DNA of 64,000 bases, from NCBI RefSeq assembly GCF_016863135.1, contig NZ_BOOH01000012.1:1-64000 (forward strand). The letters run 5' to 3'. Positions 9,318 to 19,202 of this stretch are shown here, one piece after another; the stretch's first letter is position 1; every line of letters begins with the position of its first letter. A program made the translations under genes and the position numbers. The stretch comes from Planobispora longispora (GTDB taxonomy: Bacteria > Actinomycetota > Actinomycetes > Streptosporangiales > Streptosporangiaceae). The notes under the pieces were generated by a model. It saw nothing but the letters and a program-made list of their open reading frames with translations. It did no database searches and was not told the DNA's origin.

Positions 9318-10172
9318 ATGACCCTTCTGCTGGACGAGATCGCCCTCGCCACCGCCCGGCTCGCCGAGGCCGGTGTGCCGTCGCCGCGCACCGACGCCGA
9401 GGAGATCGCCGCCTACGTGCACGGCGTGCGGCGCAGCGAGCTGCACACCGTGACCGACGCGGACTTCGACGCGCTGTTCTGGGAGGGCATCGCCCGGCGC
9501 GAGGCCCGCGAGCCGCTCCAGCACATCACCGGGCGGGCCTACTTCCGCTACCTGTCGCTGGAGGTCGGCCCCGGCGTGTTCGTCCCGCGCCCGGAGACCG
9601 AGGTGGTGGCGGGATGGGCCATCGAGCGGCTGCGGGAGATGGACGTCGCCGCCCCCGTGGTCGTGGACCTCGGCACCGGCTCCGGCGCGATCGCGCTGTC
9701 CATCGCCCAGGAGGTCGCCCTGGCCACGGTGCACGCCGTCGAGGTCGATCCGGACGCCTACCGGTGGGCCAAGCGCAACATCCTGGAGCACGGCCAGGGC
9801 CGGGTGCACCTGCACCCCGAGGACCTCGCCGACGCCCTGCCCGAGCTCGACGGCCAGGTGGACCTGGTCATCTCCAACCCGCCCTACATCCCGCCGGGCG
9901 CGATCCCGCGCGACCCCGAGGTGCGCGACTACGACCCGTACCGCGCCCTGTACGGCTCGGGTGAGGACGGCCTCGACGAGGTCAGGGCGGTGGAGCGGAC
10001 CGCCAGGCGGCTGCTGCGGCCCGGCGGCTTCGTCGCCGTGGAGCACGCCGACCAGCAGGGCACCCCGGTCTACCTGATCTTCTCCGAGGAGAACGGCTGG
10101 CGCGACGTGCGCAGCCGCCAGGACCTCACCCGCAGAGACCGGTTCGTCACCGCCCGTTTCGGCCAGGAATAG
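9318..10172 (+). CDS. prmC: Release factor glutamine methyltransferase
   Basis: This SAM-dependent enzyme N5-methylates the GGQ glutamine of release factors. The 284-residue protein has the helical N-terminal substrate domain and [24 protein letters not shown]. The SAM loop is [16 protein letters not shown] near residue 118 and the catalytic NPPY is at residues 187-190. The C-terminus ([24 protein letters not shown]) is standard for the family. It sits directly after its substrate gene prfA. Confidence 0.97.
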   Translation: MTLLLDEIALATARLAEAGVPSPRTDAEEIAAYVHGVRRSELHTVTDADFDALFWEGIARREAREPLQHITGRAYFRYLSLEVGPGVFVPRPETEVVAGWAIERLREMDVAAPVVVDLGTGSGAIALSIAQEVALATVHAVEVDPDAYRWAKRNILEHGQGRVHLHPEDLADALPELDGQVDLVISNPPYIPPGAIPRDPEVRDYDPYRALYGSGEDGLDEVRAVERTARRLLRPGGFVAVEHADQQGTPVYLIFSEENGWRDVRSRQDLTRRDRFVTARFGQE

Positions 10173-10208
10173 CGATCGGGAACGGCGGACGGAATATGAT
10201 GATGTTCC

Positions 10209-10874
10209 GTGAGCCGACGATATGACTGCGCCGACGCGGAGCAGAGGGCCGCGGGGCTGACCGACGCCGCCTCGGCCGTGCGCCAGGGCGAGCTGGTGGT
10301 CCTCCCGACCGACACCGTCTACGGCATCGGCGGTGACGCCTTCACCCAGTCGGCCGTCGTCCGCCTCCTGGAGGCCAAGGGGCGCGGCCGGGACATGCCG
10401 GTGCCCGTCCTGGTCGGCACCGTGCGGGCGGCCAACGCCCTGGTGGAGAACCTGGGGCCGTACGGCCAGGACCTCATCGACGCCTTCTGGCCCGGCCCGC
10501 TCACCCTGATCTGCCGGGCGAACCGCTCGCTCTCCTGGGACCTGGGCGACACCAAGGGCACCGTCGCGCTGCGCATGCCGCTGCACGCCGTGGCGCTCGA
10601 CCTGCTCAAGGAGACCGGGCCGATGGCCGTCTCCAGCGCCAACCGCTCCGGGGAGCCTCCCGCGACCACGGCCGCCGACGCGGAGAAGCAGCTCGGCGAC
10701 TCGGTCTCGGTCTACCTCGACGGGGGACCCTGCTCCGACGACGTCCCGTCCACGATCATCGACCTGACCACGGCCGTGCCCCGGCTGCTGCGCCGGGGGG
10801 CCATCCCGGTGGAGAAACTGCGCGGCGTGGTCGGCTACGTGGCGACGGACGCCGACCCGGCCTCCGGCGACTGA
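10209..10874 (+). CDS. L-threonylcarbamoyladenylate synthase (Sua5/TsaC)
   Basis: It makes threonylcarbamoyl-AMP from threonine, bicarbonate and ATP for the t6A37 modification of ANN-decoding tRNAs. The 221-residue YrdC domain shows the signature PTDTVYGIGGDAF near residue 36, KGRGRDMPVPVLVG, FWPGPLTLI and SSANRSGEPPATTA. There is no C-terminal Sua5 extension, so it is the short TsaC-like form. Start is the GTG at 10209; three consecutive ATGs just upstream (10196-10204) are in another frame. Gene order prmC-sua5 is the conserved actinobacterial one. Confidence 0.95.
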   Translation: MSRRYDCADAEQRAAGLTDAASAVRQGELVVLPTDTVYGIGGDAFTQSAVVRLLEAKGRGRDMPVPVLVGTVRAANALVENLGPYGQDLIDAFWPGPLTLICRANRSLSWDLGDTKGTVALRMPLHAVALDLLKETGPMAVSSANRSGEPPATTAADAEKQLGDSVSVYLDGGPCSDDVPSTIIDLTTAVPRLLRRGAIPVEKLRGVVGYVATDADPASGD

Positions 10875-10888
10875 CCCGCCGCCCGGAC

Positions 10889-10917
10889 ACCGGCGCACGC
10901 GCTCGCCGTGCGCCGGT
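10889..10917. terminator. Hairpin after sua5
   Basis: A perfect 11-bp stem (ACCGGCGCACG / CGTGCGCCGGT) with a 7-base loop, 14 bases after the sua5 stop. It has no T-run, so it may act as an RNA end-stabiliser or a weak terminator separating the housekeeping run from the inserted gene pair. Confidence 0.5.
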
Positions 10918-11025
10918 CCGACCGGTGAGCGCCCGGACCGATGATCCATACCGGCTGATTATCACCGTGACGAGAGGCCGTCTCCCCGGTAGCGTGAAAT
11001 GGGCCGCCACCCCCGGGAGACGCTC

Positions 11026-12375
11026 ATGGGAAAGTTCGACGGGATGGACCCCGAGCTGGTCCGCGAGCTCCTGGCCGAGGTGAAGCAGGCCGCTGAGCAG
11101 ATGCGGACGGTCGAGGGCCGCGTCACCCGGCTCATGAGCGGAGCCGGCCTCTCCTCCCAGTCCGCCCACCGCCCGGTCCAGGTCGCCGAGGCGTGCGACA
11201 CCATGGTGAAGGACGTCTCCGGGCGCGTCACCCTCCTGGAGAAGAAGCACGACCAGAAGGGGACGTCCGGCGAACCGAGGGTCACGGACCAGTCGGCGGA
11301 CGACTCCCCGAAGCCCGAGCCCAAGGACTCCACGCCGGATCCGAAGCCCGAGCCCAAGGACTCCACGCCGGATCCGAAGCCCGAGCCCAAGGAGCCGCCG
11401 CCGGATCCGACGCACGACGAGCCACCGGCTCCGCAGCCGAGAGACTCCGGCGACTCCACGCCCGGCCCGGGCAAGGACTCCGGCGCCGCGCCGGACGGAT
11501 CCCGGGGCGACGGAGTCGTGGACACGCCCGGGAAGGATCACTCCGACGACGTCGACCAGAGCGGCGATCCCAAGCCCCAGGTCGTCGTCGTGGACGGCGT
11601 CAAGGTGCTGCAGATCCCGCTCGACCCGCCGACCGCGGAAGAGGTCGAGACGCTGCTGCGGAACATCCAGGACGTCCCGCCCATGGACATGCCGTCCGTG
11701 GAGGGCGCCTCCGACTCCGCGGACACGCGGCCCGGCCAGGTCGAGCCGGGCGAGCCGCTCCCGGGGGTCAAGCCCGACGGTCCCGTCCTCGACACCGCCG
11801 AACCCGCCGAGGGCCAGACGATCCAGCCGCCGGGCACCGGCGGCGAGGCGACGCGAGGAGAAGTCACCGAGGGGTCCGGGAGCGGTGGTGATCGGGGAGG
11901 GTCCACGGCGCCGTGGGCGGACGACGGCAGCGAGGTGGTCTCGGTGGCGGCGAGGCCGCCGGATCCGGAGGCGCTCAAGGTTCTCGTCGACAACGTGCGT
12001 GAGATCGAGCCGCTCGACATGCCGGACGCGCAGGCGACGGCGGGAGACCCCGGCACGGGCGACTCCGGCGGGTCCGGGAGCGGTGGTGATCGGGGAGGGT
12101 CCACGGCGCCGTGGGCGGACGACGGCAGCGAGGTGGTCTCGGTGGCGGCGAGGCCGCCGGATCCGGAGGCGCTCAGGGTCCTCGTCGACAACGTGCGTGA
12201 GATCGAGCCGCTCGACATGCCGGACGTGCGGGTGCCCGACGGGGAGACCTGGGGCGAAGGCCCCTGGGCGCCCATGGACATCAGGCCGGACGGCCCGGCG
12301 GGCGATGTGGAGCCGGGAGACCCGCTCCGGCCCATCCCGCCTCCGGGCGGGTCGTCAAGCGCAGAGTCGGTGTGA
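11026..12375 (+). CDS. Helical-domain protein with long disordered repeat tail, type VII-secretion-like
   Basis: The 449-residue product has an N-terminal helical hairpin of about 75 residues (MDPELVRELLAEVKQAAEQM ... VAEACDTMVKDVSGRVTLLEKK), like small WXG100-superfamily or chaperone proteins. An acidic Pro/Asp/Gly-rich tail follows. The tail holds three KPEPKDSTPDP units and three copies of a motif ending in N-[VI]-x-[ED]-[IV]-x-P-[LM]-D-M-P (near residues 225, 325 and 390). The last two lie in an almost identical 156-bp duplication. The ATG at 11026 follows GGGAGA; an upstream GTG frame lacks a good site. The next gene, 11 bases downstream, looks like a WXG-type partner. Function unknown. 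Confidence 0.7.
   Translation: MGKFDGMDPELVRELLAEVKQAAEQMRTVEGRVTRLMSGAGLSSQSAHRPVQVAEACDTMVKDVSGRVTLLEKKHDQKGTSGEPRVTDQSADDSPKPEPKDSTPDPKPEPKDSTPDPKPEPKEPPPDPTHDEPPAPQPRDSGDSTPGPGKDSGAAPDGSRGDGVVDTPGKDHSDDVDQSGDPKPQVVVVDGVKVLQIPLDPPTAEEVETLLRNIQDVPPMDMPSVEGASDSADTRPGQVEPGEPLPGVKPDGPVLDTAEPAEGQTIQPPGTGGEATRGEVTEGSGSGGDRGGSTAPWADDGSEVVSVAARPPDPEALKVLVDNVREIEPLDMPDAQATAGDPGTGDSGGSGSGGDRGGSTAPWADDGSEVVSVAARPPDPEALRVLVDNVREIEPLDMPDVRVPDGETWGEGPWAPMDIRPDGPAGDVEPGDPLRPIPPPGGSSSAESV
11308..11406. repeat. 33-bp tandem repeat, 3 copies
   Basis: Copies at 11308-11340 and 11341-11373 are identical; the copy at 11374-11406 has diverged in its second half. They encode PKPEPKDSTPD units in the disordered tail of the gene at 11026. 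Confidence 0.9.
11872..12225. repeat. 156-bp direct duplication
   Basis: The segments 11872-12027 and 12070-12225 (198-bp period) are almost identical, differing in a few bases around AAGGTTCTC versus AGGGTCCTC. Both are in frame and encode SGSGGDRGGSTAPWADDG followed by a helical motif ending PLDMPD. Near-identity indicates recent duplication or gene conversion. Confidence 0.93.
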
Positions 12376-12386
12376 GGAGCCATCGG

Positions 12387-12773
12387 ATGTACGCAGACCC
12401 GCCCGCCCCGCAGCCGCTCCAGCCGGGGGAGACCCCGCCCGCGCCGGACTCCGCAGGTTCCGCGCTGCTCGGTCCGGGCGCCGCCGTGACCTGGGAGTTC
12501 AACCCAGAGTACCAGCGGCTGGTCACCCTGTGGGGGCAGGTGCTGCCCCTGATGGAGACGCTGACCACCTCCCTGGACAAGGCCTACCAGATGGCCAAGA
12601 GCCGCGATGTCTGGGACGCCCCGGTGGGGGAGCGCTACGTGCGGGACCTGGTGGAGTGGCGGGCCCGGCTCGGCCAGTACCGGCAGGCGATCCTCACCTC
12701 GATCAGCGACCAGGCGGCCGACACGCCCCGCTGGGTGCCGGTCAACGCCGGGGCGCCGCACGCGTTCTCCTGA
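12387..12773 (+). CDS. WXG100-like small helical protein, unknown function
   Basis: The 128-residue product has a Pro-rich first 35 residues, then two predicted amphipathic helices. The first is PEYQRLVTLWGQVLPLMETLTTSLDKAYQMA and the second VGERYVRDLVEWRARLGQYRQAI. The turn between them reads KSRDVWDAPVGERYV, which matches the Trp-x-x-Pro/Gly-x-A-x-x-F/Y turn of ESX/WXG100 proteins in degenerate form. GAGGAG at 12374-12379 fixes the ATG at 12387. It is paired with the preceding gene, overlaps nothing, and precedes glyA. No secretion ATPase genes are nearby. WXG membership is an inference from the helix-turn-helix pattern only. Confidence 0.6.
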   Translation: MYADPPAPQPLQPGETPPAPDSAGSALLGPGAAVTWEFNPEYQRLVTLWGQVLPLMETLTTSLDKAYQMAKSRDVWDAPVGERYVRDLVEWRARLGQYRQAILTSISDQAADTPRWVPVNAGAPHAFS

Positions 12774-12872
12774 CGACGCGACCGGACGACCCGCCCTGAC
12801 ATGGGATGACGAGGGCCCGCGGGCTTACAGTGGAGAGGAGTCGTCCGCCCGACCGCCGAACGGAGTAAGGCG

Positions 12873-14156
12873 ATGAGCCCTGGGAGCCCTGAGAGCCCCG
12901 TGCCGTACTACGGGCCCGACTTCGGCCTTCTGCTCCGGCGGGATCCGGAGGCCGCCGAGGTTCTCCTCGACGAACTCGACCGGCTGCGCGACGGGCTCCA
13001 GCTCATCGCGAGCGAGAACTTCGCCTCGCCCGCGGTGCTGGCCGCGCTCGGCTCGACCCTCACCAACAAGTACGCCGAGGGCTACCCCGGCCGGCGTTAC
13101 TACGGCGGATGCGAAGTCGTCGACCGGGCCGAGCGGCTCGCGATCGACCGGGCCCGCGAGCTGTTCGGCGCCGACCACGTCAACGTGCAGCCGTACTCGG
13201 GGGCCATGGCCAACCTGGCCGCCTACGCGGCGCTGCTCCAGCCGGGCGACACCGTGCTCGCCATGGCGCTGTCGCACGGCGGGCACCTCACCCACGGATC
13301 GAAGGTCAACTTCTCCGGCCGCTGGTTCAACGTCGTGGCGTACGGCGTGCGCCGGGACACCGAGCTGATCGACTACGACGAGGTCAGGGAGCTGGCGCTG
13401 CGCCACCGGCCCAAGATGATCGTCTGCGGCGCCACCGCCTACCCGAGGGAGATCGACTTCGCGGCCTTCCGGGGGATCGCCGACGAAGTGGGCGCCTGGC
13501 TGCTCGCCGACGTCGCGCACACCATCGGGCTGATGGCCGGAGGGGCGCTGCCGTCCGCGGTGCCGTACGCCGACGTGGTGACCTTCACCACGCACAAGGC
13601 GCTGCGCGGCCCGCGGGGCGGCGGGATCATGTGCACGGCGGAACTGGCGACGAAGATCGATCGGGCGGTGTTCCCGTTCGTCCAGGGCGGCCCGCTCATG
13701 AACGCGGTGGCGGCCAAGGCGGTGGCCTTCGGGGAGGCGCTCCGGCCGGAGTTCGCCGGCTACGCGCACCGGGTCGCGGACAACGCCCGGACGCTGGCCG
13801 ACGCGCTGGCCACCGAGGGCCTGCGGCCGGTCTCCGGCGGCACGGACAGTCATCTCGTCCTGATCGACCTGCGGGACGTCGGGACCTCCGGCGCGGTGGC
13901 CGAGCAGCGGTGCGCCGCCGCCGGGATCACGCTGAACCGCAACGCCATCCCCTACGATCCGGAGCCGCCCACGGTGACCTCCGGGATCAGGGTGGGAACC
14001 CCCAGCGTGACCACCCAGGGCATGGGGCAGGAGGAGATGAAGGAGATCGCCACGATGATCGCGCGGGTCGTGCGGGAGCCCGGCGCGGCGGGGGAGATCA
14101 GGCAGCGGGTGATGGAGCTGACGCGCATCCATCCCGTATATCCCAGCGAATTATGA
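12873..14156 (+). CDS. glyA: Serine hydroxymethyltransferase
   Basis: This PLP enzyme interconverts serine plus tetrahydrofolate with glycine plus methylene-THF, the main one-carbon source. The 427-residue protein has [55 protein letters not shown] and [13 protein letters not shown]. The PLP lysine K242 is in [12 protein letters not shown]; the residue after it is Ala where most family members have Thr. A C-terminal [15 protein letters not shown] matches the family. The start has GGAGTAAGG upstream. The Ala substitution could mark a divergent paralog; activity is still likely. Confidence 0.95.
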   Translation: MSPGSPESPVPYYGPDFGLLLRRDPEAAEVLLDELDRLRDGLQLIASENFASPAVLAALGSTLTNKYAEGYPGRRYYGGCEVVDRAERLAIDRARELFGADHVNVQPYSGAMANLAAYAALLQPGDTVLAMALSHGGHLTHGSKVNFSGRWFNVVAYGVRRDTELIDYDEVRELALRHRPKMIVCGATAYPREIDFAAFRGIADEVGAWLLADVAHTIGLMAGGALPSAVPYADVVTFTTHKALRGPRGGGIMCTAELATKIDRAVFPFVQGGPLMNAVAAKAVAFGEALRPEFAGYAHRVADNARTLADALATEGLRPVSGGTDSHLVLIDLRDVGTSGAVAEQRCAAAGITLNRNAIPYDPEPPTVTSGIRVGTPSVTTQGMGQEEMKEIATMIARVVREPGAAGEIRQRVMELTRIHPVYPSEL

Positions 14157-14213
14157 GGTGCTCTGTGCAGTTTTCCGGTCACAGCTGGCCGCGCTATCCG
14201 CGAAACTAGGTCC

Positions 14214-15731
14214 GTGCGCGAATACCTACTGACGGCTCTCGTGGCGGCGGCGGCGACCTATCTGCTGGTTCCGCTGGTGCGCGTCTTCGCCATCCGCATC
14301 GGCGCGATGCCCGAGGTCCGCGACCGGGACGTGCACACCACGCCGACCCCGCGCCTGGGCGGCCTGGCCATGTACGGCGGGCTGGTGGCGGGCCTGCTGG
14401 TGGCGGCGAACCTGCCGTACGTGGGGGGCGACGGCGGGCTCGCGGCCAAGGAGCTGGCGGGGGGGAAGGTCGTCACCGCGCTGATCCTGGCGGGCGGCCT
14501 GATCACGCTGACCGGCTTCCTGGACGACTGGTGGGGCATGGACGCCCTGATCAAGCTCGCCGGCCAGATCGGCGCGGCGGGCGTGCTGGCGGCCTTCGAC
14601 GTCACCCTGCCGTGGATCCCGCTGCCCAGTGACATGGGCGGCGTCCAGAGCCTCGACTCCATGCTGAGGGCGCTGATCACGATCCTGATCGTGGTCGTCA
14701 TGATCAATGCGGTCAACTTCGTCGACGGGCTGGACGGCCTGGCCGCCGGGATCGTCGGCATCGCCGCCATGGCCACCTGGACCTACGCCATCTTCCTGTC
14801 CACGGACTTCGGCAACACCAGCATCAACGCCACGGCGACGATCGCCGCGGTCCTCATCGGCATGTGCCTGGGCTTCCTGCCGCACAACTTCCACCCGGCG
14901 AAGATCTTCATGGGCGACACCGGGGCGATGCTCATCGGCCTGGTCCTCGCCTCCACGATGATCACGATCACGCCGCTCGACTCGAACAGCATCAACACCT
15001 TCCCCGTCATCCTGCCGCTGCTGCTCCCGGTCGCGATCCTGGTCCTGCCGCTGCTCGACCTGATCATGGCGGTGATCCGGCGCACCTCCAACGGCCTGTC
15101 GCCGTTCGCCCCCGACCGCGGCCACCTGCACCACCGCCTGCTGGACATCGGTCACTCGCACCGCCGCAGCGTCCTGATCATGTACGCCTGGACGTTCCTG
15201 TTCGCCTTCGCGGTCGTGGCGATGTCCTACGAGGGCGTCCCGCTGGCCCTGTTCCTGCTGACCGTGCTGCTGGCCGTCGGCGTGCTGGTGGCCATGGCGC
15301 TGCCGCGCCTGCGTTCGCGTCGCAACGGCGGGGGCGCGCACGCCGCCGGACGTCACGCGCGTCAGGCGGAGGAATCCGAGCGGGGGCAGGACGCCGGCCC
15401 TTTCCCCGCTGAAGCCTCCTTCCCCGCCGGGACTCCGTTCTCCGCCGGCGCCCCGTCCCCGGAGGGCGCCCGCCCGGTCTTCCCGCAGCCGTCCCCGGAG
15501 GGCGCCCGCCCGGTCTTCCCGCAGCCGTCGCCGCAGGGCCCGGCCGCGCAGGTTTCCCGCCCGCTCCCCATGGAGTCCCCGCTCCCGCCGGTCGTTCCGC
15601 CGTTCTCGCCGGGGCCGCCGCACCCGGGGACGTCCGCGGCGGGCGACGACACGGCGGTGCTGTCCGTCCTCCCCGACCTGTCGTTCAGCACTCCCCGGAC
15701 GAGCTTTCCGCCCACTGAGACGCCGCGCTGA
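14214..15731 (+). CDS. wecA: Undecaprenyl/decaprenyl-phosphate GlcNAc-1-phosphate transferase (WecA/Rfe type)
   Basis: This integral membrane enzyme transfers a HexNAc-1-phosphate to polyprenyl phosphate, starting cell-wall polymer (linker or arabinogalactan-type) synthesis. About 370 N-terminal residues form some eleven membrane helices. Motifs are VHTTPTPRLGGLAMYGG, the Asp-rich GFLDDWWG near residue 103, NAVNFVDGLDGLAAG, FMGDTGAMLIG and PDRGHLHHRLLD. The C-terminal 135 residues are a Pro/Ala-rich cytoplasmic tail with a 36-bp coding repeat. Start is the GTG at 14214. In Mycobacterium rfe occupies the same place before atpI. The exact sugar is not readable. Confidence 0.92.
   Translation: MREYLLTALVAAAATYLLVPLVRVFAIRIGAMPEVRDRDVHTTPTPRLGGLAMYGGLVAGLLVAANLPYVGGDGGLAAKELAGGKVVTALILAGGLITLTGFLDDWWGMDALIKLAGQIGAAGVLAAFDVTLPWIPLPSDMGGVQSLDSMLRALITILIVVVMINAVNFVDGLDGLAAGIVGIAAMATWTYAIFLSTDFGNTSINATATIAAVLIGMCLGFLPHNFHPAKIFMGDTGAMLIGLVLASTMITITPLDSNSINTFPVILPLLLPVAILVLPLLDLIMAVIRRTSNGLSPFAPDRGHLHHRLLDIGHSHRRSVLIMYAWTFLFAFAVVAMSYEGVPLALFLLTVLLAVGVLVAMALPRLRSRRNGGGAHAAGRHARQAEESERGQDAGPFPAEASFPAGTPFSAGAPSPEGARPVFPQPSPEGARPVFPQPSPQGPAAQVSRPLPMESPLPPVVPPFSPGPPHPGTSAAGDDTAVLSVLPDLSFSTPRTSFPPTETPR
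15456..15527. repeat. wecA: 36-bp tandem repeat in wecA tail
   Basis: Two exact copies (15456-15491, 15492-15527) encode SPEGARPVFPQP twice in the disordered C-terminal extension; a diverged SPQG unit follows. Confidence 0.93.
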
Positions 15732-15820
15732 ACACGTTCCGGAAACCTCTTGATCGTTTACTTGAAACGGCAGGTAAAGGCGCTCTTCCAAGAGCTTGTG
15801 ATAGCTTTCACTAGCAGGCG

Positions 15821-15850
15821 TTGAACAGTACGAGGCCTGCTGGGTAGCAA
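15821..15850 (+). promoter_or_regulatory. Candidate promoter of the atp operon (before atpI)
   Basis: TTGAAC at 15821-15826 and TAGCAA at 15845-15850 are 18 bases apart, upstream of atpI. A small hairpin (GCTCTT/AAGAGC, 15782-15795) lies before it and could end wecA transcripts. The -10 box lacks the final T, so this is moderate evidence. Confidence 0.4.
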
Positions 15851-15883
15851 TCGCTCGCTTGATAACAGTCACCTGGAGTGCCG

Positions 15884-16312
15884 ATGCAGGCCAACGACCT
15901 CCGACTCCTGAGGGCCGCCGCGATCCCGACGGTGCTGGCCGGGTTGGTCGCCGTCGTCGCCGCGGTCTTCCTCGAAGGGGGAAGGGGCGCGCTGGGCGCC
16001 GTCCTCGGCATGGTCACGGTGACGGTCTTCTTCGCCCTCGGCGTGGCCGCCGTCGCCTACGCCTCCCGCATCTCGCCCACCGTCATGATGGCCGCCGCGA
16101 TGGGCACCTTCTTCGCGAAGATCATCGCGCTCATCGTGATCCTGGAGTCCCTGGCGAACGTCGACATCTGGCACCCCAGGGCCTTCGCCCTGACCGCCAT
16201 CACGTGCACCATCGCCTGGACGATCGGCGAGGCCCGCGGGTTCATGCGCCTGCGCATGCTCTACGTGGAGCCCGGGTTCAAGGTCCCGGGCCACCACGAG
16301 GAGAAGCGATGA
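15884..16312 (+). CDS. atpI: ATP synthase protein I
   Basis: The 142-residue membrane protein has four hydrophobic helices (about 13-30, 37-59, 68-93, 100-117) and a short basic C-terminal tail, as in AtpI proteins that help c-ring assembly. It starts the ATP synthase operon, as in Mycobacterium (Rv1303). The ATG at 15884 is preferred to the GTG at 15878 because GGAG at 15875-15878 has the right spacing. Sequence conservation in AtpI is low; the call rests on topology and position. Confidence 0.85.
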   Translation: MQANDLRLLRAAAIPTVLAGLVAVVAAVFLEGGRGALGAVLGMVTVTVFFALGVAAVAYASRISPTVMMAAAMGTFFAKIIALIVILESLANVDIWHPRAFALTAITCTIAWTIGEARGFMRLRMLYVEPGFKVPGHHEEKR

Positions 16313-16616
16313 CCTCCGTCGCAGGTCGCCTCCCCCTCTCGAGAGCCCGACACGCCGCGGGCACGGGCACGGTGAGCCCCCTGGTCACCGCCCGGACGGG
16401 TGACTCCGGTCCGTCACGCTGGCCCGGTATGACTAGCCGTGGCCGCGACTGCTATCGTCGCCTACGCGATACGCATGAGAGAGTGCCAGGCTGGGCTCAC
16501 GGCCCCTGGCCTCCCGTCGATCGCATCACCCATCTACTTGCTCTTCCCGATGTACGGCCGCCCGGCGGCACGGCAGTGGAAGACGTCCTGACCCACCACG
16601 ACGAAGGGAAAGCCGA

Positions 16617-16620
<4 letters not shown>
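16309..16620 (+). CDS. Doubtful 103-codon frame between atpI and atpB
   Basis: An open frame begins with an ATG overlapping the atpI stop (ATGA) and ends with a TGA overlapping the atpB GTG (GTGA), the geometry of translational coupling. The product is basic and Arg/Pro-rich with no recognisable domain. Its second half uses many A/T-ending codons, unlike the neighbouring genes. A plausible promoter for atpB lies inside it. I consider a non-coding spacer more likely, but the double overlap is worth recording. Confidence 0.2.
16429..16458 (+). promoter_or_regulatory. Candidate internal promoter before atpB
   Basis: ATGACT at 16429-16434 and TATCGT at 16453-16458 are 18 bases apart, about 160 bases before atpB. 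It would let the structural ATP synthase genes be expressed independently of atpI. Confidence 0.4.
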
Positions 16621-17709
<1,089 letters not shown>

Positions 17710-17744
17710 GACAGACGATCGGCCCCTGACGGGAAGGCATCACC

Positions 17745-18284
17745 ATGATTCTGACAGCGGTAGCGGCAGCGGAGAGCAACCCGCTGCTTCCGCATCCGGC
17801 CGAGATGGCCATCGGTGGCTTCGCGTTCCTGCTCGTCCTGTTCTTCGTCGGCAAGCTGCTGGTGCCGCGCATCCAGAAGACTCTGGAAGAGCGCACCGCC
17901 GCCATCGAGGGCGGCATCCAGAAGGCGCAGGACGCCCAGGCAGAGGCCCAGGCGATGCTCGCCCAGTACAAGGAGCAGCTCGCCGAGGCTCGTCACGAGG
18001 CTTCGCGCCTGCGTGAGGAGGCCCGCGAGCAGGGCGCCCAGATCAAGGCGGAGCTCCGCGAGGAGGCGCAGGCCGAGGCCCGCCGTCTCATCGAGGCCGC
18101 GCACGCCCAGATCGAGGCGGACCGTCAGCAGGCGTTCGCCCAGCTCCGCGCCGAGATCGGCCGGCTGTCGACCGACCTGGCAGGCCGCATCGTCGGTGAG
18201 TCCCTCGAGGACGAGGCGCGTCAGCGCCGCACCGTCGACCGGTTCCTTGAGGAGCTCGAGTCGAGCAGCGCGGCGGTCCGCTGA
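17745..18284 (+). CDS. atpF: F0F1 ATP synthase subunit b
   Basis: This peripheral-stalk subunit links F0 to F1. The 179-residue protein has one membrane helix (about 21-42, MAIGGFAFLLVLFFVGKLLVP) and then a long charged coiled coil rich in Ala/Glu/Arg. GGGAAGG lies before the ATG. In this operon subunit b and delta are separate genes, unlike Mycobacterium where a second b is fused to delta. Confidence 0.97.
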   Translation: MILTAVAAAESNPLLPHPAEMAIGGFAFLLVLFFVGKLLVPRIQKTLEERTAAIEGGIQKAQDAQAEAQAMLAQYKEQLAEARHEASRLREEAREQGAQIKAELREEAQAEARRLIEAAHAQIEADRQQAFAQLRAEIGRLSTDLAGRIVGESLEDEARQRRTVDRFLEELESSSAAVR

Positions 18285-18369
18285 TGCTGGAGCGAACCCG
18301 ACGCAGTGAGCGGAGTGGCTCGCGAGGTACGAGCGGGCCGCGCAGCGAACGAGGAGCGGTGAGCGACCG

Positions 18370-19179
18370 ATGAGAGGTCTGAGCAGGGCTTCGCTGGCCG
18401 AGGTCGAAGAGCGTTTCAACGCTGTCGCGGGGAGCGCGGACCTCGGCACGCTGGCCGACGAGCTTTTCGCGGTCGCCGACCTGTTCGACCGTGAGCACGG
18501 GCTCCGCAGGAGCCTGTCCGACGCCGCCCGTCCGGCGGAGCAGAAGGCCCAGACCCTCCGGATCCTCCTGGAGGGCAAGGTCAGCACCGCCGCCCTGGAG
18601 ACGGCCATCTCGGCCGTCTCCGTCAAGTGGGCGCGCTCCGGCGACCTGGCCGACGCGCTGGAGCGCCTCGGCGTGGTCGCCGCCTCGGCCGAGGCCGAGG
18701 CGCAGGGCAAGCTCGACGACGTCGAGGACGAGCTGTTCCGGTTCGGGCGCATCGTCGCCGGGAACCTGGACCTGCACCGGACGCTGGCCGACCCGGCGGC
18801 GCCCGCGCAGGCCAAGCGGGAGCTGCTCACCACCCTGCTCGGCGGCAAGGCGGCCCCGTCCACGCTCCGTCTGGTCACGCAGCTCGTGGTGCACCCGCGA
18901 GGACGTAGCCTTGACGGTGGGCTGGAGCAGTTCGGCAGTCTGGTCGCCGCCCAGCGGCAGCGTCTCGTCGCGGTGGTGCGCAGCGCCGTCGCTTTCTCCG
19001 AGGAGCAGAAGCAGCGCCTGGCCGCGTGGCTGCGCACCTCGTACGGCCGCGACGTTCACCTGAACGTCGAGGTGGATCCGCGGGTGATCGGTGGGTTCTC
19101 GGTCCGCATCGGGGACGACCTCATCGACAGCACCGTCGCGGGACGAATCGAAGAAGTCCGCCGCCGGTTGGCCGGCTAG
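18370..19179 (+). CDS. atpH: F1 ATP synthase subunit delta
   Basis: It joins the top of F1 to the b-stalk. The 269-residue protein is longer than the approximately 180-residue E. coli delta, as is usual in actinobacteria. Its C-terminal part (SRLAAWLRTSYGRDVHLNVEVDPRVIGGFSVRIGDDLIDSTVAGRIEEVRRRL, abridged) is the conserved OSCP/delta signature. The spacer after atpF (18285-18369) contains imperfect AGCGAAC/GAGCGG repeats of unknown meaning; start is the ATG at 18370. Confidence 0.95.
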   Translation: MRGLSRASLAEVEERFNAVAGSADLGTLADELFAVADLFDREHGLRRSLSDAARPAEQKAQTLRILLEGKVSTAALETAISAVSVKWARSGDLADALERLGVVAASAEAEAQGKLDDVEDELFRFGRIVAGNLDLHRTLADPAAPAQAKRELLTTLLGGKAAPSTLRLVTQLVVHPRGRSLDGGLEQFGSLVAAQRQRLVAVVRSAVAFSEEQKQRLAAWLRTSYGRDVHLNVEVDPRVIGGFSVRIGDDLIDSTVAGRIEEVRRRLAG

Positions 19180-19202
19180 GCGAATAGGGAGACAGAAGAG
19201 AG

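Noticed and set aside
10196-10204. Three consecutive ATG codons as start of sua5
   Set aside because: They are in a different frame from the YrdC domain; the GTG at 10209 fits.
11026-12773. A full type VII secretion locus
   Set aside because: No EccC, EccB, EccD or mycosin-like gene in the flanking housekeeping run; only possible substrate or partner proteins.
18285-18369. Mobile repeat element between atpF and atpH
   Set aside because: Only imperfect short GAGCGA/GAGCGG similarity in 85 bases; no inverted ends and no second copy seen in the window.
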